64,000 bases of DNA, taken from positions 18,873,741-18,937,740 of the forward strand of contig OX336348.1 of the NCBI GenBank assembly GCA_946902875.1. Direction: 5' to 3'. The stretch is from Nematopogon swammerdamellus (lineage: Eukaryota > Arthropoda > Insecta > Lepidoptera > Adelidae). The position numbers and the translations under genes were made by a program. The notes under the pieces were generated by a model that was not told the DNA's origin, ran no database searches, and was given only the letters and a program-made list of their open reading frames with translations. Numbering within the stretch: position 1 is the first letter of the stretch; the number at the start of each line of letters is the position of its first letter. Shown here in pieces: positions 51,737 to 62,539 of the stretch.

Positions 51737-53473
51737 GTAGTCAACGAGGAGTTGGACCCATACATTAATTCCTCAGTCAATGAAACTTTGATAATATCTT
51801 GGAGTAATGTTCGGAATTACGACTGACAAATAATCCAACATTTTTTTTTACGGGAAGTTGGGTATATTCAAAGAAAAGTGAAAATTTAATATAACTCCTA
51901 TAGACTAATTGCTCCGTCCAAAGTTACTTCGCCATAGGGTAGGTATTATTTATGTGAATAAGTACGTAAATAAATCCAAAATTTTTTGTATATGGAAATA
52001 GTGAATTAAAAACAAAATGTGTTTTTTTACTATATTTTTCTCGGCAAAATTGCTCAGTCGGTTCTTTGATCTGAATATACCTTAGTATTATTATGTACAT
52101 CAATAAGCATAAGAATCCAACAACTTTTTTCTAGGCATCATTTTTTTTCAAGGTGACGACCGAAACTCTGTTCCGGAAAATTCCTCCGTCCGTTTTTATT
52201 GTACAATTATGATTAAGAATTTTGAAGAAAATTATTTGCAAAAGAATCCAACAAAAAATCCATCGGCAAGTTTAAAAAACAAGCGGGCCAAGACGGGCGC
52301 GGTGCGCAGAGGAGCAGCCGGCCGCGGGAGGCGAGAGACGCGGCATTTTCCCCTCCTCTGCGTCCATGCTGCGCCGCGCCGCCCCTGGCGCGCCGCTGAA
52401 GTTGGCGTGCGGTGTGTGCTAACCAGGGACTGAAAACCGGTTCGAAATGGGGTTCGGGTTCTCCGAACCGGTTCGAAGAACCTTTTTAACGAGCGAACCA
52501 GTTTGGTCGCGAACCGGTTCAAAAAAACCCGAACCTGAAGCCTAAAAACCGGTTCAGAACCGGTTTGGACCTCTAATATTAACCGGTTCGCAGCAGGGTA
52601 CGAAATGGGGTGGAAACCTATATACATTTTTTTGGACTTTGGGCTTCTTTTTTAATGTAAAATATTGTTGTTTTATGTATTTAATAAAATAAAAAAATAG
52701 GTGGTTGATTTTTATAGCCTAATCGATTCAGTTTCATAACAGTAACAAAAAAGTCTTAATTATCATTATGACATAACACGTGTAAGTTGGTAAAAAAAAT
52801 CAAATTCTTTCTATTCCATACTAATAAAACTAAAATTGTGGTTTTTCACAATTTCTGAAAGAAAGGGATCTATGTGTTGGAAGAATTTTTTGTTCCTGGC
52901 ATGAAACTGAAATGATTAAGAAATTTTTTTTTTTACATTTTACATAGAAAAATATTTTTGTGCGAACAAAAATTATTTGTTCTTCAAAAGTGATCTATTT
53001 CCGATACAGAACCCTCTCTTAGCGTACTATTAACTAATTTTGAAAGACATTATATAAGGTGCTTCGTTATTCACCTCAAGTAAACACGTTACGCAAAAAA
53101 AAATTATATGTTTTTAGCATAACTTTTCGAGAAATTTTCAAACGCAGAACAGCTGTTTATTGTAAGTAAGTCACAAGGTCACTAGACCTGTGTGTAACAG
53201 TAGGTAGCTTGCATTGTACGGGGTCAATGACCGTTGTATGTCCAAACGCAGAACAGCTGTTTGTTGTAAGTAAGTCACAAGGTAACTAGACCTGTGTGTA
53301 ACAGTAGATAGCTTGCATTGTACGGGGTCAATGACCGTACTATGTTCAAACGCAGAACAGCTATTGTTGTAAGTAAGTCACAAGGTCACTAGGCCGCCGC
53401 CGCTCTAAAACTAGCTACCTACCTACCTACCTACCTACGTGTGCGGTGTGTGTGCCTACGTTTCTTGTTTGCA
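51737..53473. repeat. Left arm (1.7 kb) of the palindromic insertion
   Basis: Reverse complement of 58601-60361 over its whole length; the 74- and 131-codon ORFs in it recur identically in the other arm. Contains clustered GAACCGGTTCG motifs (52430-52600), a ~110-bp tandem repeat (GCAGAACAGCTGTTTATTGT, GCATTGTACGGGGTCAATGA; 53130-53390), and a (CTAC)n tract at 53405-53440. No transposase is recognised. Confidence 0.9.
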
Positions 53474-53804
53474 AGGGTCTATAGCCTTGATTGGTTTTTA
53501 CAGCTATTTGCTTTAATTTTTTTGTTAGGAGATGTTAGGAGAAACAATGCTCCTATGAACATGTTTTTTTTTCGTAAAGTGTTGAGCTGAACGGGACATG
53601 ACAAAAAAAATAATAATAATGATAATGATAATGACGAACCATACTGAATATGCATATGTCTCAATGAAATATTGTTATTGTTGTGTGTTCTTTATGGCGA
53701 AATAAATATCTGAATCTAAATCTGTTTGTTTGAGCGCGTATGTAACCCTCCCGAAGTTATTGACATAAATAACGAAGCACCTTATATAGGGAGTTAAAGC
53801 TGTT
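53474..53804. other. Palindrome core, left spacer
   Basis: No gene. Contains an AAT/GAT microsatellite (53608-53632) and a second, partial copy of ATAACGAAGCACCTTATATA (53768-53787), which also occurs in inverted form in each arm (near 53055 and 59018). Confidence 0.5.
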
Positions 53805-53927
53805 CGTGTCTGTGACACCTCATGGTCCTTAAGTCACACGTGCCTCCTGGGTGGTGCCAAATTAACAGCAGTTAGCGTGTGGGAGATCTTCGGATCGACT
53901 GGGTTCGCCACCACATCCTGGGAGAAT

Positions 53928-55535
53928 CAATTATTTATTTAATTTTTATTTTATTTTTATTTATCTCTTTATTTCAGCCAACTAGGGCCATATTGAAAAT
54001 ACATATTAAATGTCTTAACCTAAGAACTAAAATTACTTTTTCTCCACTTGTGTCTGTACGGGTCCCAATAGAGACCCGTATGCGTCATATTAGTCTGCTG
54101 ACGCGGTGAATCAGGTGCGCGTAGAGTGGGCGCAGATTGCGTCCGCGGCACGGGCGTTGGCAGCGGCGCGGGCGTCGGCAGCGGCGCGGGCGTCGTCGGC
54201 GGCGGCGCGGGTTGCGTCTCCTGAATGTGCAGGACGGCAGTTGTAGACAGCTCCGGTGCGGCCTCAGCATACTTATGGCGCGCGACCTCACGATGAAGGT
54301 CGCGATTGTAGCGCCGGAACACCACCCCGGAGGGCCAAAACTCACTGCGAAGGAATGTCTTCACCTTCTCGGCAGGAATGCACAGCTTGAAAGCGCAAAA
54401 GTTCGTGTCAGCCCAGTGAGAAGGAAGAGCCTCGACACTCTCAACTCGCTCACCCTTATCCTGGACGTGGCGGATGAGGTCCTCGATCTTCATGTCCTTT
54501 CGCAGGCGAGACACGTAGATGAGAGCCGTGCGGGGAGCTGCCTTCAAACAGCTCTCTTCAGGGGGCGCAGATCCGCGCTTATTGCACCTCTTCCTTCTCT
54601 TCTTCCTGCTCTCGACGAGTACGAACCCGTCTTTGTCACGTGCAGCCTCCTGCCGACAGTCGGGACGCGGTTCCAAGCGCGGGGATACCATTGTTGTTTT
54701 CTCCACCGTTTTACTGATACGCTTCGTCATAGATCCGCGTCGCCTTTTCGGACGAGCGGCAACGGGGCGGGTGGGCGGAGGAGCGGGAGGGGTGCGCAGT
54801 ATAGAAGTCGAGCCATCAACAGCACCATCAGCGCTTACGTAGCATACCGGCGTCGATGTGCAATCGCTGGGTGACGACACTTGAGCACCTCGCCTGCGCA
54901 TATTGATGTTGCGCACACTCAGCGTTTCGTTCGGTGTTCCCACTTGCGGAATGCGATCAGGCTGCAGAGACGGGGTTATCGGCCGGAGTGACTCGGAACA
55001 TGACAATTTCTCAACTGCCTATTTCAGCTGTTGAACTTCCGGGACGAGAGATGTTGGCCCCTACGCCGCTGTCGTTCCACAGTTTCCCTTCAGTTGAGCT
55101 ATGTCCGCTTTTATGATCACCAAATCTTTCAGGAAGGCCGTAACGTCGACGTGGTCGAAGGACACAGGCGGCAACTTATTGAGGTCGTACGCCACGAACC
55201 TTGGCACGTCGTCGGGGTCTGTCTGCTTTAAGATGGTGATGATGTCCTGGATAGTCTTCTTCTTCCGATTTTCTCCCTTGCGAGTCGGCCTTCTTGACGG
55301 AATGCACGCACAAAGCAGAACTCTCGCGGTCTCAACGTCATCTTCGGTGAAGGCGGACTCACAAGTCCGGATGATGCTGACTTCATCCAAGACGTCCGCT
55401 TTATGGTTTATGAAGGCTAGTACTTCGTTCACAACCATATTGCATTTATCGCACGGCATTTTCGCTTACTTCGCAGGTGCGTCTAGAGTGCATCGTGTGC
55501 GCGTACGTCGTCGCCGACCGATGCAAGCTCAGTAC
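53928..55535 (-). mobile_element. ORF1-only non-LTR retroelement inserted in the leader
   Basis: Sense is minus. A short 5' region is followed by an ORF1-type gene (55459-54020, one frame break) and then directly by a 3' UTR with an AAATAAA-rich tail (53928-53975 on the plus strand). No endonuclease or RT region follows, so it is non-autonomous. Exact target duplication not identified. Confidence 0.7.
54020..55459 (-). pseudogene. ORF1-type gene of the ORF1-only element (one break)
   Basis: The N-terminal 132 codons (MPCDKCNMVVNEVLAFIN, LDEVSIIRTCESAFTEDDVE, RKKKTIQDIITILKQ, FVAYDLNKLPPVSFDHVDVT) match an ORF1 N-terminal module known to me from lepidopteran non-LTR elements. After a break at about 55060-55006 the frame continues with a basic linker (RPKRRRGSMTKRI, SRKKRRKRCNKRG) and an RRM-like segment (TALIYVSRLRKDMKIEDLI, FCAFKLCIPAEKVKTFL, FWPSGVVFRRYNR). 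It ends in a Pro-rich tail and HTGLYWDPYRHKWRKSNFSS. No CCHC knuckle. Predicted role: RNA binding and particle formation. Confidence 0.75.
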
Positions 55536-55999
55536 TATTATACCGCCATAACAGTTCACTGTGTTCCGGTGCACCTCCCGGGGACCCAAAAGCAGGTGGG
55601 GATGGCTGTGGTGAGGAGTAGGTCAGTAATCCCGACGCGGATTCGATGTTCCGACGTGATGCATCGACACGGTTGACAGGGAGACTTGGTGAGACGGTTA
55701 TTCCGCTGGCCGCCCGCCGGTGGTACAGGGGCCCAATCGCGTCTAACCAACGCGAGAGGCTGCCCTGGTAAACCGGCGCATAATCCCGGAGTGGTCCGTC
55801 GTGCCGGTTGGTGAACGGAGTAGGGGTCCCGGCGGCCACTTCCGGGGGGAGGGGAGGGGGGGGGGGACCGGGGGCCCTTCCGTCTTCCGTGTCGGCGCAC
55901 CACTAACCTGAGCAGTAAGCGAATAAGCTAGGGTCCACGCTTTGCCCGTGAATCACCACAGCCACCCTTCACGCTCTTTCCCCCCCTCTTACTACAACC

Positions 56000-57498
56000 A
56001 TGGCAGTACAAAGAAAGAACAACTTTCAATCAGCTGTGCACACCCCTACACCACTATTTAGCGTTGACTTGACCAACGTGCGGGGGTTGCACACCAATCT
56101 TAATGCCGTCAATCACCACGTGAAGAGGATGAAGCCGGCCTTGCTTTCTCGACGAAAACGCCGCAAATATCTCGCCCTGCCGACACTTCTTACCTGCACC
56201 ACCCCGGCTACACCCTGGATGAAGCCTTCCGCTGGCGAGCCGGAGTCTGCCTGTTTGTCAGGGCTGATATTTCCTGTCGTCGCCTGCGCTGCATTGAGGA
56301 CTCCGAGCTCTCAATACTCTGGCCCCATGTGGATCTGGGAACGGTGTCGCGGGTCCCAATAGGTCGCACTCTGGCAATGCGGAGACAGCTCGGTTATTCG
56401 AGTACCTGAGTGGAGCGGTAGACAAAGTCCAAGAGCGGTTCCCCACCGCGGATTTGGGTTTCCTTGGAGACTTTAATGCCCATCACAAGGCATGGCTAGG
56501 CTCCAGAAGAACTGACTTTGCGGGGAGAGCCGCCTACGACTTCGCCCTGACGCATGGCCTGTCTCAACTGGTGGACCAGCCCACCAGGCTGCCAGATATA
56601 GACGGTCATGGACCCTCTCTGCTGGATCTTCCGCTGACGACAAACCCCACTGGATATAAAGTCTCAGTGAGAGCCCCGCCGGGTTCTTCTGATCATTGTT
56701 TAGTGGGGTCCACGGTGTCATCTTCGCCTCCTCAGTCTTGTACTGGAGGAACGCGTCGAATTTGGCACTACGCGTCAGCAGATTAAGATGAGATGCGAGA
56801 ACACTTCGCATCCTACCCTTGGAGAGAGATCTGCTTCAGTTCGGACGATCCGTCAAAATGCGGTAATACCGTTGCCGATGTGGTTCTGGGGGCAAAGGAA
56901 ATGTTTATTCCCAGCGCCTCTGTCCACCTCGGTGGTAAAAGCCAACCATCGTACAGCCGCGACTGTGCTGATGCTGTCGCAGCTAAATGCACAGCTTATC
57001 GGGCATGGTCGCGTGCCCGTGCCGGACGTGAATCAAACGTATCCGAACAGACGAAGGAATACAACCGCCTCGCACCCAACTGGGAGCTGTGAGTTCTGGT
57101 CTCTCGCCAAATCTGTCGAGTCGAATTTCTGCCGCTCCTCTCTTCCACCTCTGCAGTGTCCTGGAGGCTCACTTGCCCACTCCGCAAAGGAGAAAGCCGA
57201 CTTACTGGTATCTCTCTTTGCGGGGAACTTCAACCTGGACGATGGGGGTGCCACTCCCCCATCCATACCTAGGTGTGAGAACTCCATGCCGGAAGTACAG
57301 TTTCGATAACAGACTGTACTGGCGGAGTTTCTCTCCCTATACGTCAAAGGGTGTGGGCCGGAAAGGATTCCTGCATTGGTGTTAAAATAGTGTGCTCCCG
57401 AGCTGGCTCCAGTGCTGACGCGCCTATTCCGTAGCTCCTACTCCAATGGCCGTGTGCCGGCGGTCTGGAAATCTGCGTTTGTGCAAGCGGACCCCAAA
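56000..57498 (+). pseudogene. Broken endonuclease and RT start of the second family copy
   Basis: Fragments in several frames correspond to the 1007-residue ORF: NVRGLHTNLNAVNHH (56063 onward), LGDFNAHHKAWLGSRR (56460 onward), GSSDHCLVGSTV, then a segment around 56793-57309, and finally SYSNGRVPAVWKSAFVQADP at 57437-57496. At least four frameshifts and stops. Truncated before the RT catalytic motifs. Confidence 0.85.
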
Positions 57499-58600
57499 AA
57501 GGTTTTTTTTATTGACAGCGCGTCGTATGGCGCCGAGCCACCCATATGGTGTCTAACGACGCCCATGGACATTCGGTCGTATGTGGGGGTTCCGAATGCC
57601 ATGCCGAGCATTGCTTATGGTGCCCATTCACGGCCCTCTTGAAGGACCCGAGACTGTACTTGTGGGGAAATATATGCGCAGGGAGATCGTTCCAGAGTTT
57701 ACCGGTTCTGTAGAGGAAAGATCTGCAGAATCGATTGGTACGCATCCGCGGTAAGTCCAGCGTGTAGGAATGCAATCCCTGCCAAGTGCGCGTGGTGCGA
57801 AGGTGGAAAGGGGACGGCGGGATCACATTAAACGGCCCCTCCGAGTACTCCCCACGGAATAAGCGATAGAATACACTTAGGGAGCCGACATCCCTACGGT
57901 GTTGCAGTGGTTCTAGATCGCAGGACACTTCGGGGTCACCCACTAGTCGCACGGTTCGACGCTGGATTGAGTGCAGAGGCGCAAGCTGGTATTTGGCAGA
58001 GCCATCCCACAGGTGCGAGCAGTACTCCAAGCAGGACCTGATCTGCGATTTATAGAGAAGCAGCTTTTGGTGTAAAGTACCGTCGCACCTTATTGAGTAC
58101 GCCCAGCTTTTTAGAAGCCAGCTTGGCCTTCCCCTCGATATGGCGACGAAAGTTCAGGTCGTGCGACAGTTCGACTCCGAGGACCCCGAGGTGTTCACTT
58201 AATTTAAGCGACGTGCCTTGGAATGAAGGAACCGGTGTGAACGCCGCTCTCTTCGCACTGAACACGCGAACTTGTGTCTTGGAAGCGTTGAACTCGACCA
58301 AATTACTATGGCCCTATTCGGAAATAGAGTCGAGTGTGTGTTCGAGCTCAGACACAAGTCTTCGCCTCTTCTCATCCACAACATCCCGACTGGCTGAAGG
58401 GTGGCTGGTGTAGGATCCGTGTGCCGTACTGTCATCAATGTATGTTGCCCAGAGACAGCATATCATTGATATGCAGAAGAAACAGCGTGGGTGACAACAC
58501 AGATCCTTGGGGTACGCCGGCGTTCACTGACATGGCCTCCGACGAGCAACCGTAGTGCACGGTTGCTGAATGAATGCTACGCCCATGCAGGAAGTCGGCG
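57499..58600 (-). mobile_element. 5'-truncated 3' part of the same family in opposite orientation
   Basis: A T run at 57502-57510 (A tail of a minus-strand copy) is followed by the family 3' UTR and the C-terminal coding region read on the minus strand: FLHGRSI and GVPQGSVLSPTLFLLHINDM at 58600-58440, GVLGVELSHDLNF near 58170, and YCSHLWDGSAKY at 58027. The YADD region is deleted: plus-strand GTACTGTCATC runs directly into AATGTATGTTGCCC. The tail sits in the middle, against the plus-strand fragment, so the two pieces face each other tail to truncated end. Confidence 0.85.
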
Positions 58601-60361
58601 GAAACAAGAAACAAGAAACAAGAAACGTAGGCACACACACCGCACACGTAGGTAGGTAGGTAGGTAGGTAGCTAGTTTTAGAGCGGCGGCGGCCTAGTGA
58701 CCTTGTGACTTACTTACAACAATAGCTGTTCTGCGTTTGAACATAGTACGGTCATTGACCCCGTACAATGCAAGCTACCTACTGTTACACACAGGTCTAG
58801 TTACCTTGTGACTTACTTACAACAAACAGCTGTTCTGCGTTTGGACATACAACGGTCATTGACCCCGTACAATGCAAGCTACCTACTGTTACACACAGGT
58901 CTAGTGACCTTGTGACTTACTTACAATAAACAGCTGTTCTGCGTTTGAAAATTTCTCGAAAAGTTATGCTAAAAACATATAATTTTTTTTTTGCGTAACG
59001 TGTTTACTTGAGATGAATAACGAAGCACCTTATATAATGTCTTTCAAAATTAGTTAATAGTACGCTAAGAGAGGGTTCTGTATCGGAAATAGATCACTTT
59101 TGAAGAACAAATAATTTTTGTTAGCACAAAAACATTTTTTCTAAGTAAAATTAAAAAAAAAAATTTCTTAATCATTTCAGGTTCATGCCAGGAACAAAAA
59201 ATTCTTCCAACACATAGATCCCTTTCTTTCAGAAATTGTGAAAAACCACAATTTTAGTTTTATTAGTATGGAATAGAAAGAATTTGATTTTTTTTACCAA
59301 CTTACACGTGTTATGTCATAATGATAATTAAGACTTTTTTGTTACTGTTATGAAACTGAATCGATTAGGCTATAAAAATCAACCACCTATTTTTTTATTT
59401 TATTAAATACATAAAACAACAATATTTTACATTAAAAAAGAAGCCCAAAGTCCAAAAAAATGTATATAGGTTTCCACCCCATTTCGTACCCTGCTGCGAA
59501 CCGGTTAATATTAGAGGTCCAAACCGGTTCTGAACCGGTTTTTAGGCTTCAGGTTCGGGTTTTTTTGAACCGGTTCGCGACCAAACTGGTTCGCTCGTTA
59601 AAAAGGTTCTTCGAACCGGTTCGGAGAACCCGAACCCCATTTCGAACCGGTTTTCAGTCCCTGGTTAGCACACACCGCACGCCAACTTCAGCGGCGCGCC
59701 AGGGGCGGCGCGGCGCAGCATGGACGCAGAGGAGGGGAAAATGCCGCGTCTCTCGCCTCCCGCGGCCGGCTGCTCCTCTGCGCACCGCGCCCGTCTTGGC
59801 CCGCTTGTTTTTTAAACTTGCCGATGGATTTTTTGTTGGATTCTTTTGCAAATAATTTTCTTCAAAATTCTTAATCATAATTGTACAATAAAAACGGACG
59901 GAGGAATTTTCCGGAACAGAGTTTCGGTCGTCACCTTGAAAAAAAATGATGCATATAAAAAAGTTGTTGGATTCTTATGCTTATTGATGTACATAATAAT
60001 ACTAAGGTATATTCAGATCAAAGAACCGACTGAGCAATTTTGCCGAGAAAAATATAGTAAAAAAACACATTTTGTTTTTAATTCACTATTTCCATATACA
60101 AAAAATGTTGGATTTATTTACGTACTTATTCACATAAATAATACCTACCCTATGGCGAAGTAACTTTGGACGGAGCAATTAGTCTATAGGAGTTATATTA
60201 AATTTTCACTTTTCTTTGAATATACCCAACTTCCCGTAAAAAAAAATGTTGGATTATTTGTCAGTCGTAATTCCGAACATTACTCCAAGATATTATCAAA
60301 GTTTCATTGACTGAGGAATTAATGTATGGGTCTCCATACATCAAAACTCCTGGTTGACTAG
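58601..60361. repeat. Right arm of the palindromic insertion
   Basis: Reverse complement of 51737-53473. It ends with ACTCCTGGTTGACTA, complementary to TAGTCAACGAGGAGTT at the left end apart from a 12-base indel. The inner end has three AACAAG-type repeats (58607-58625). Beyond 60361 the interrupted non-LTR 3' UTR resumes. Confidence 0.9.
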
Positions 60362-60795
60362 TGTATATCCCTAAATTATTGTGATACAAAGTAACGTTCT
60401 GATGAGTATCGTAAAGTGTTCTGAGATGGTATATATAAGCATATATGTTTTTTTTGTTTTCTTTATTTTTATATACTGTGTACCTTGTTTATTTTAATTT
60501 TAATTATTTGAATATTGTTTTAATCTTAATTGTAAACCAACATATTTAGGCTAAGATATTGTTCGTTTAGGCTAAGTTGTATCACGTCCAAAATTGTATT
60601 TATGTCTGTGTGGGGCAGGCTTAAATTCAGCGCCGCACACTCCCAGCTCGGAACGAGTGGGTGTGTAGCGGCAAAGGCTGCGCCTGTCCTTTTTTCTCTT
60701 CTCTTTTAGTTTTTGTACCGTTGTTATTTTAAGGATTAATTAAGAGAAAATAAAAATCATTTCTTTCTTTCTTTCTTTCTTTCTTTCTATCTTTC
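60362..60795 (+). other. Displaced 3' UTR and tail of the 46.4-51.7 kb non-LTR element
   Basis: The segment carries a hairpin-like GC block (GGCAGGCTTAAATTCAGCGC, GCACACTCCCAGC, GCTGCGCCTGTCC) followed by AGAAAATAAAAATCA and a (TTTC)n tail at 60760-60789. This layout matches the 3' end of the related element at 44.7-45.0 kb. Orientation and position fit as the continuation of ORF2 after the palindrome. Confidence 0.75.
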
Positions 60796-60845
60796 ACTAA
60801 ACAAAATTACTCGGAAACCAGTATACATACTAACCCGTCCATATT

Positions 60846-61231
60846 TGGGCGGTTTTTTAAGGAATCTGACACGGTTGGCTACATCACCTACAACATCCGT
60901 GATGTCAGCCCATAACACCGCGTGAGCTAGGTGCCATGTCAGTGCTTCCCTTCATTTCATGTCGGCTATACTGAACTGGTCGGAAAACACGAACTATTTA
61001 CATAACCGTTTCGACCGACGACGTTTCATTTAAAGCGGTGGTACCAGCCCGGCCGGGATAAACCCTACCACCTAGTAAGGTATGAAGAGAAGGTACCTAC
61101 AGTTTCACGTGGAATCGAAATCACGGTCAGCCTCCCACGGTCGAGCGGTCATCCATCCAAGTACTAACCGCGCCCAGGGTTGCTTAACAACAGTCGACCG
61201 ACCGTACCACTGAGCTACCGAAGCTGACTAT
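60846..61231 (-). mobile_element. Full-length composite SINE (A box, 5S-like block, B box, body)
   Basis: Sense is minus. A box TAGCTCAGTGG at 61207-61217; 5S-like block at 61146-61188 (AAGCAACCCTGGGCGCGGTT, then AGTACTTGGATGGATGACCG); B-box-like GATTTCGATTCC at 61111-61122; then the full family body to TCAGATTCCTTAAAAAACCG. Total about 385 bp. It is the only copy in the window with both head and complete body. Expected to be transcribed by RNA polymerase III and mobilised by a partner non-LTR element. Confidence 0.88.
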
Positions 61232-61244
61232 AAGGATATTTATA

Positions 61245-61345
61245 AGGTAGTCAGTTAGCGTGTATGCGTGCACTGCTGGACATACACCTCTCCAATTTTT
61301 CTCTAGCCCTCCCGGTCTTCAGCTTCACCGCTTCCCGGTTAATTA
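61245..61345 (-). repeat. Lepidopteran-type repeat fragment with CACTGCTGGACATACACC
   Basis: Opposite-orientation counterpart of the repeat at 25640-25735 (minus strand reads GGAGAGGTGTATGTCCAGCA). Followed by sequence ending CCCGGTTAATTATAAGG, which is itself repeated next to the microsatellite. Confidence 0.7.
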
Positions 61346-61540
61346 TAAGGTAGGTAGGTATATGCCGGTTAATTATAAGGTAGGTAGGTAGGTAGGTATA
61401 AGGTAGGTAGGTAGGTAGGTATAAGGTAGGTAGGTAGGTAGGTATAAGGTAGGTAGGTAGGTAGGTATAAGGTAGGTAGGTAGGTAGGTATAAGGTAGGT
61501 AGGTAGGTATGTATAAGGTAGGTAGGTAGGTACCACATGT
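61346..61540. repeat. (GGTA)n-based 22-bp microsatellite array
   Basis: Units of TATAAGG followed by four TAGG steps repeat about eight times. Two copies of GGTTAATTATAAGGTAGGTA begin the array. The minus-strand Leu-Pro-Thr-Tyr ORFs here are artefacts. Confidence 0.95.
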
Positions 61541-61700
61541 ATGCTGACCACCTACAGCTCTAAGTTCACACTCGACCTTGTATGATCAACACAGCTATAG
61601 ACAAAGTAAATAATCACCCGCCCGGGTTGGTACCACCGCACTTGAGACAAAAAAAAGGGGAATTAAATAAAGAAATACGCTCAGAAATATAAAGTTATCA
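61541..61700. other. Short spacer with a SINE scrap
   Basis: CGCCCGGGTTGGTACCACCG at 61618-61637 matches the SINE body in plus orientation. Nothing else recognised. Confidence 0.5.
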
Positions 61701-61706
61701 TTTATT
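61701..61706 (-). terminator. Polyadenylation signal AATAAA
   Basis: TTTATT on the plus strand gives AATAAA on the minus strand, 83 bases downstream of the stop codon of the minus-strand ORF ending at 61789. The spacing suits a real transcript end. Confidence 0.5.
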
Positions 61707-61788
61707 CCTTGTAATACAAGATTGTTCTATAAAAAGACAGGGTGTGAGTTTTCAGAATCACTTGAGCATCGTAGGGGTGACGACCGAG

Positions 61789-62382
61789 CTAATCGATTAG
61801 AGCTATAATTCTATCCGAGAACTTAGCTTCGGAAGGGGACGAAGGTCTTCGCAGGAAGGCCGACACGAAGCCTCCGACGCGTCGCTCGATCTCCACCCTC
61901 TTCACAATGTTCTGCTTCGGAACAGCCGGACGAGGAGTAAAGCCCGGGTAGCTCGTACCGGCTATGCCGAGCAGACGATGCAGGCGTCCTCGGACGGAGA
62001 ACGTAGAAGCGTAGAAACGGGGAAGTCTACGTGTACGTAGAAGGATCTACGTGTAGACGTAGGAAGAGACTACGTGTAGACGTAGGAGCTGTACACACAC
62101 ACACACAAACACACCCACATTAAATAATGCACACATATCAAGGTGCCCTGTGGATGGGAAGAGAGAAAATACAAAGATGGGCGTTATACGTTTTGTGCGT
62201 GAAGCGCAACGACAACCGCTAGGCCGGCGGTGTCTCACAAGCGACAGGCAGGGCAGAGCTGAAGAGATTGTAATGTTACCCGTAACCCTGGCTGTGGGGA
62301 CTCCTGTCTCAACGCTGAGATGTGCGGCTGCAGGCGCCCGTGAGGGAGTGCTCGGCGACGCGTGACCGACGCGGTGGTGCAA
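61789..62382 (-). CDS. Unrecognised minus-strand ORF with one internal TAG
   Basis: Reading from Met at 62382, one frame stays open for 111 codons to a TAG at 62047-62049. It then stays open in the same frame for 85 more codons to TAG at 61789-61791. The second part has a non-repetitive, protein-like composition: GIAGTSYPGFTPRPAVPKQN, then VKRVEIERRVGGFVSAFLRR, then SEAKFSDRIIALID. The first part is less convincing (Arg/Ser/Cys-rich, partly from a GT microsatellite). Alternatively the second part is a terminal exon with an acceptor at the end of TGTGTACAG near 62090 or at GGCATAG near 61960. I recognise no domain. It is either a small host gene or pseudogene, or part of an unknown element. 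Confidence 0.4.
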
Positions 62383-62523
62383 CGCCGCGGCTCGTTGACA
62401 GTGGCACGGTCGCGAAGAAGACTAGTAAGACTCACGGCGGCAGATCGAGCGCGTTATATTTTATCTTGTAGCGGAGAATTATTTAACAGAAGAAGTGAAG
62501 TCTTGTTTCACTGAGTCCCGCTT

Positions 62524-62531
62524 TTATAGAC
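62524..62531 (-). promoter_or_regulatory. TATA-box-like motif upstream of the minus-strand ORF
   Basis: The minus strand reads CTATAAAAGCGGGACTCAGT. A consensus TATAAAA is followed by a TCAGT initiator-like motif, although the spacing (about 14 bases) is shorter than the usual 25-30. Together with the AATAAA at 61701 it outlines a compact ~0.8-kb unit, which could equally be an LTR. Confidence 0.4.
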
Positions 62532-62539
62532 GACAGCGC

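Larger units (their letters stand above)
53805..57498 (+). mobile_element. 5' part of a second copy of the 3.6-kb non-LTR family, with nested insertion
   Basis: The plus strand repeats the 5' leader of the 14823-18428 element (53805-53927 and 55536-55999), then the endonuclease and the start of RT with many frame changes. It stops abruptly at 57498 after the PKK codons of the RT N-terminus. The leader is split by an ORF1-only retroelement at about 53928-55535. Confidence 0.85.

Noticed and set aside
57499..58600. Twin-priming (5' inversion) structure
   Set aside because: In twin priming the A tail is at the outer end; here it lies between the two pieces.
62047..62435. Alternative minus ORF of 66 codons overlapping the 61789-62382 unit
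   Set aside because: Out of frame, Arg/Leu-rich, no motif; less consistent with the downstream open frame and AATAAA.
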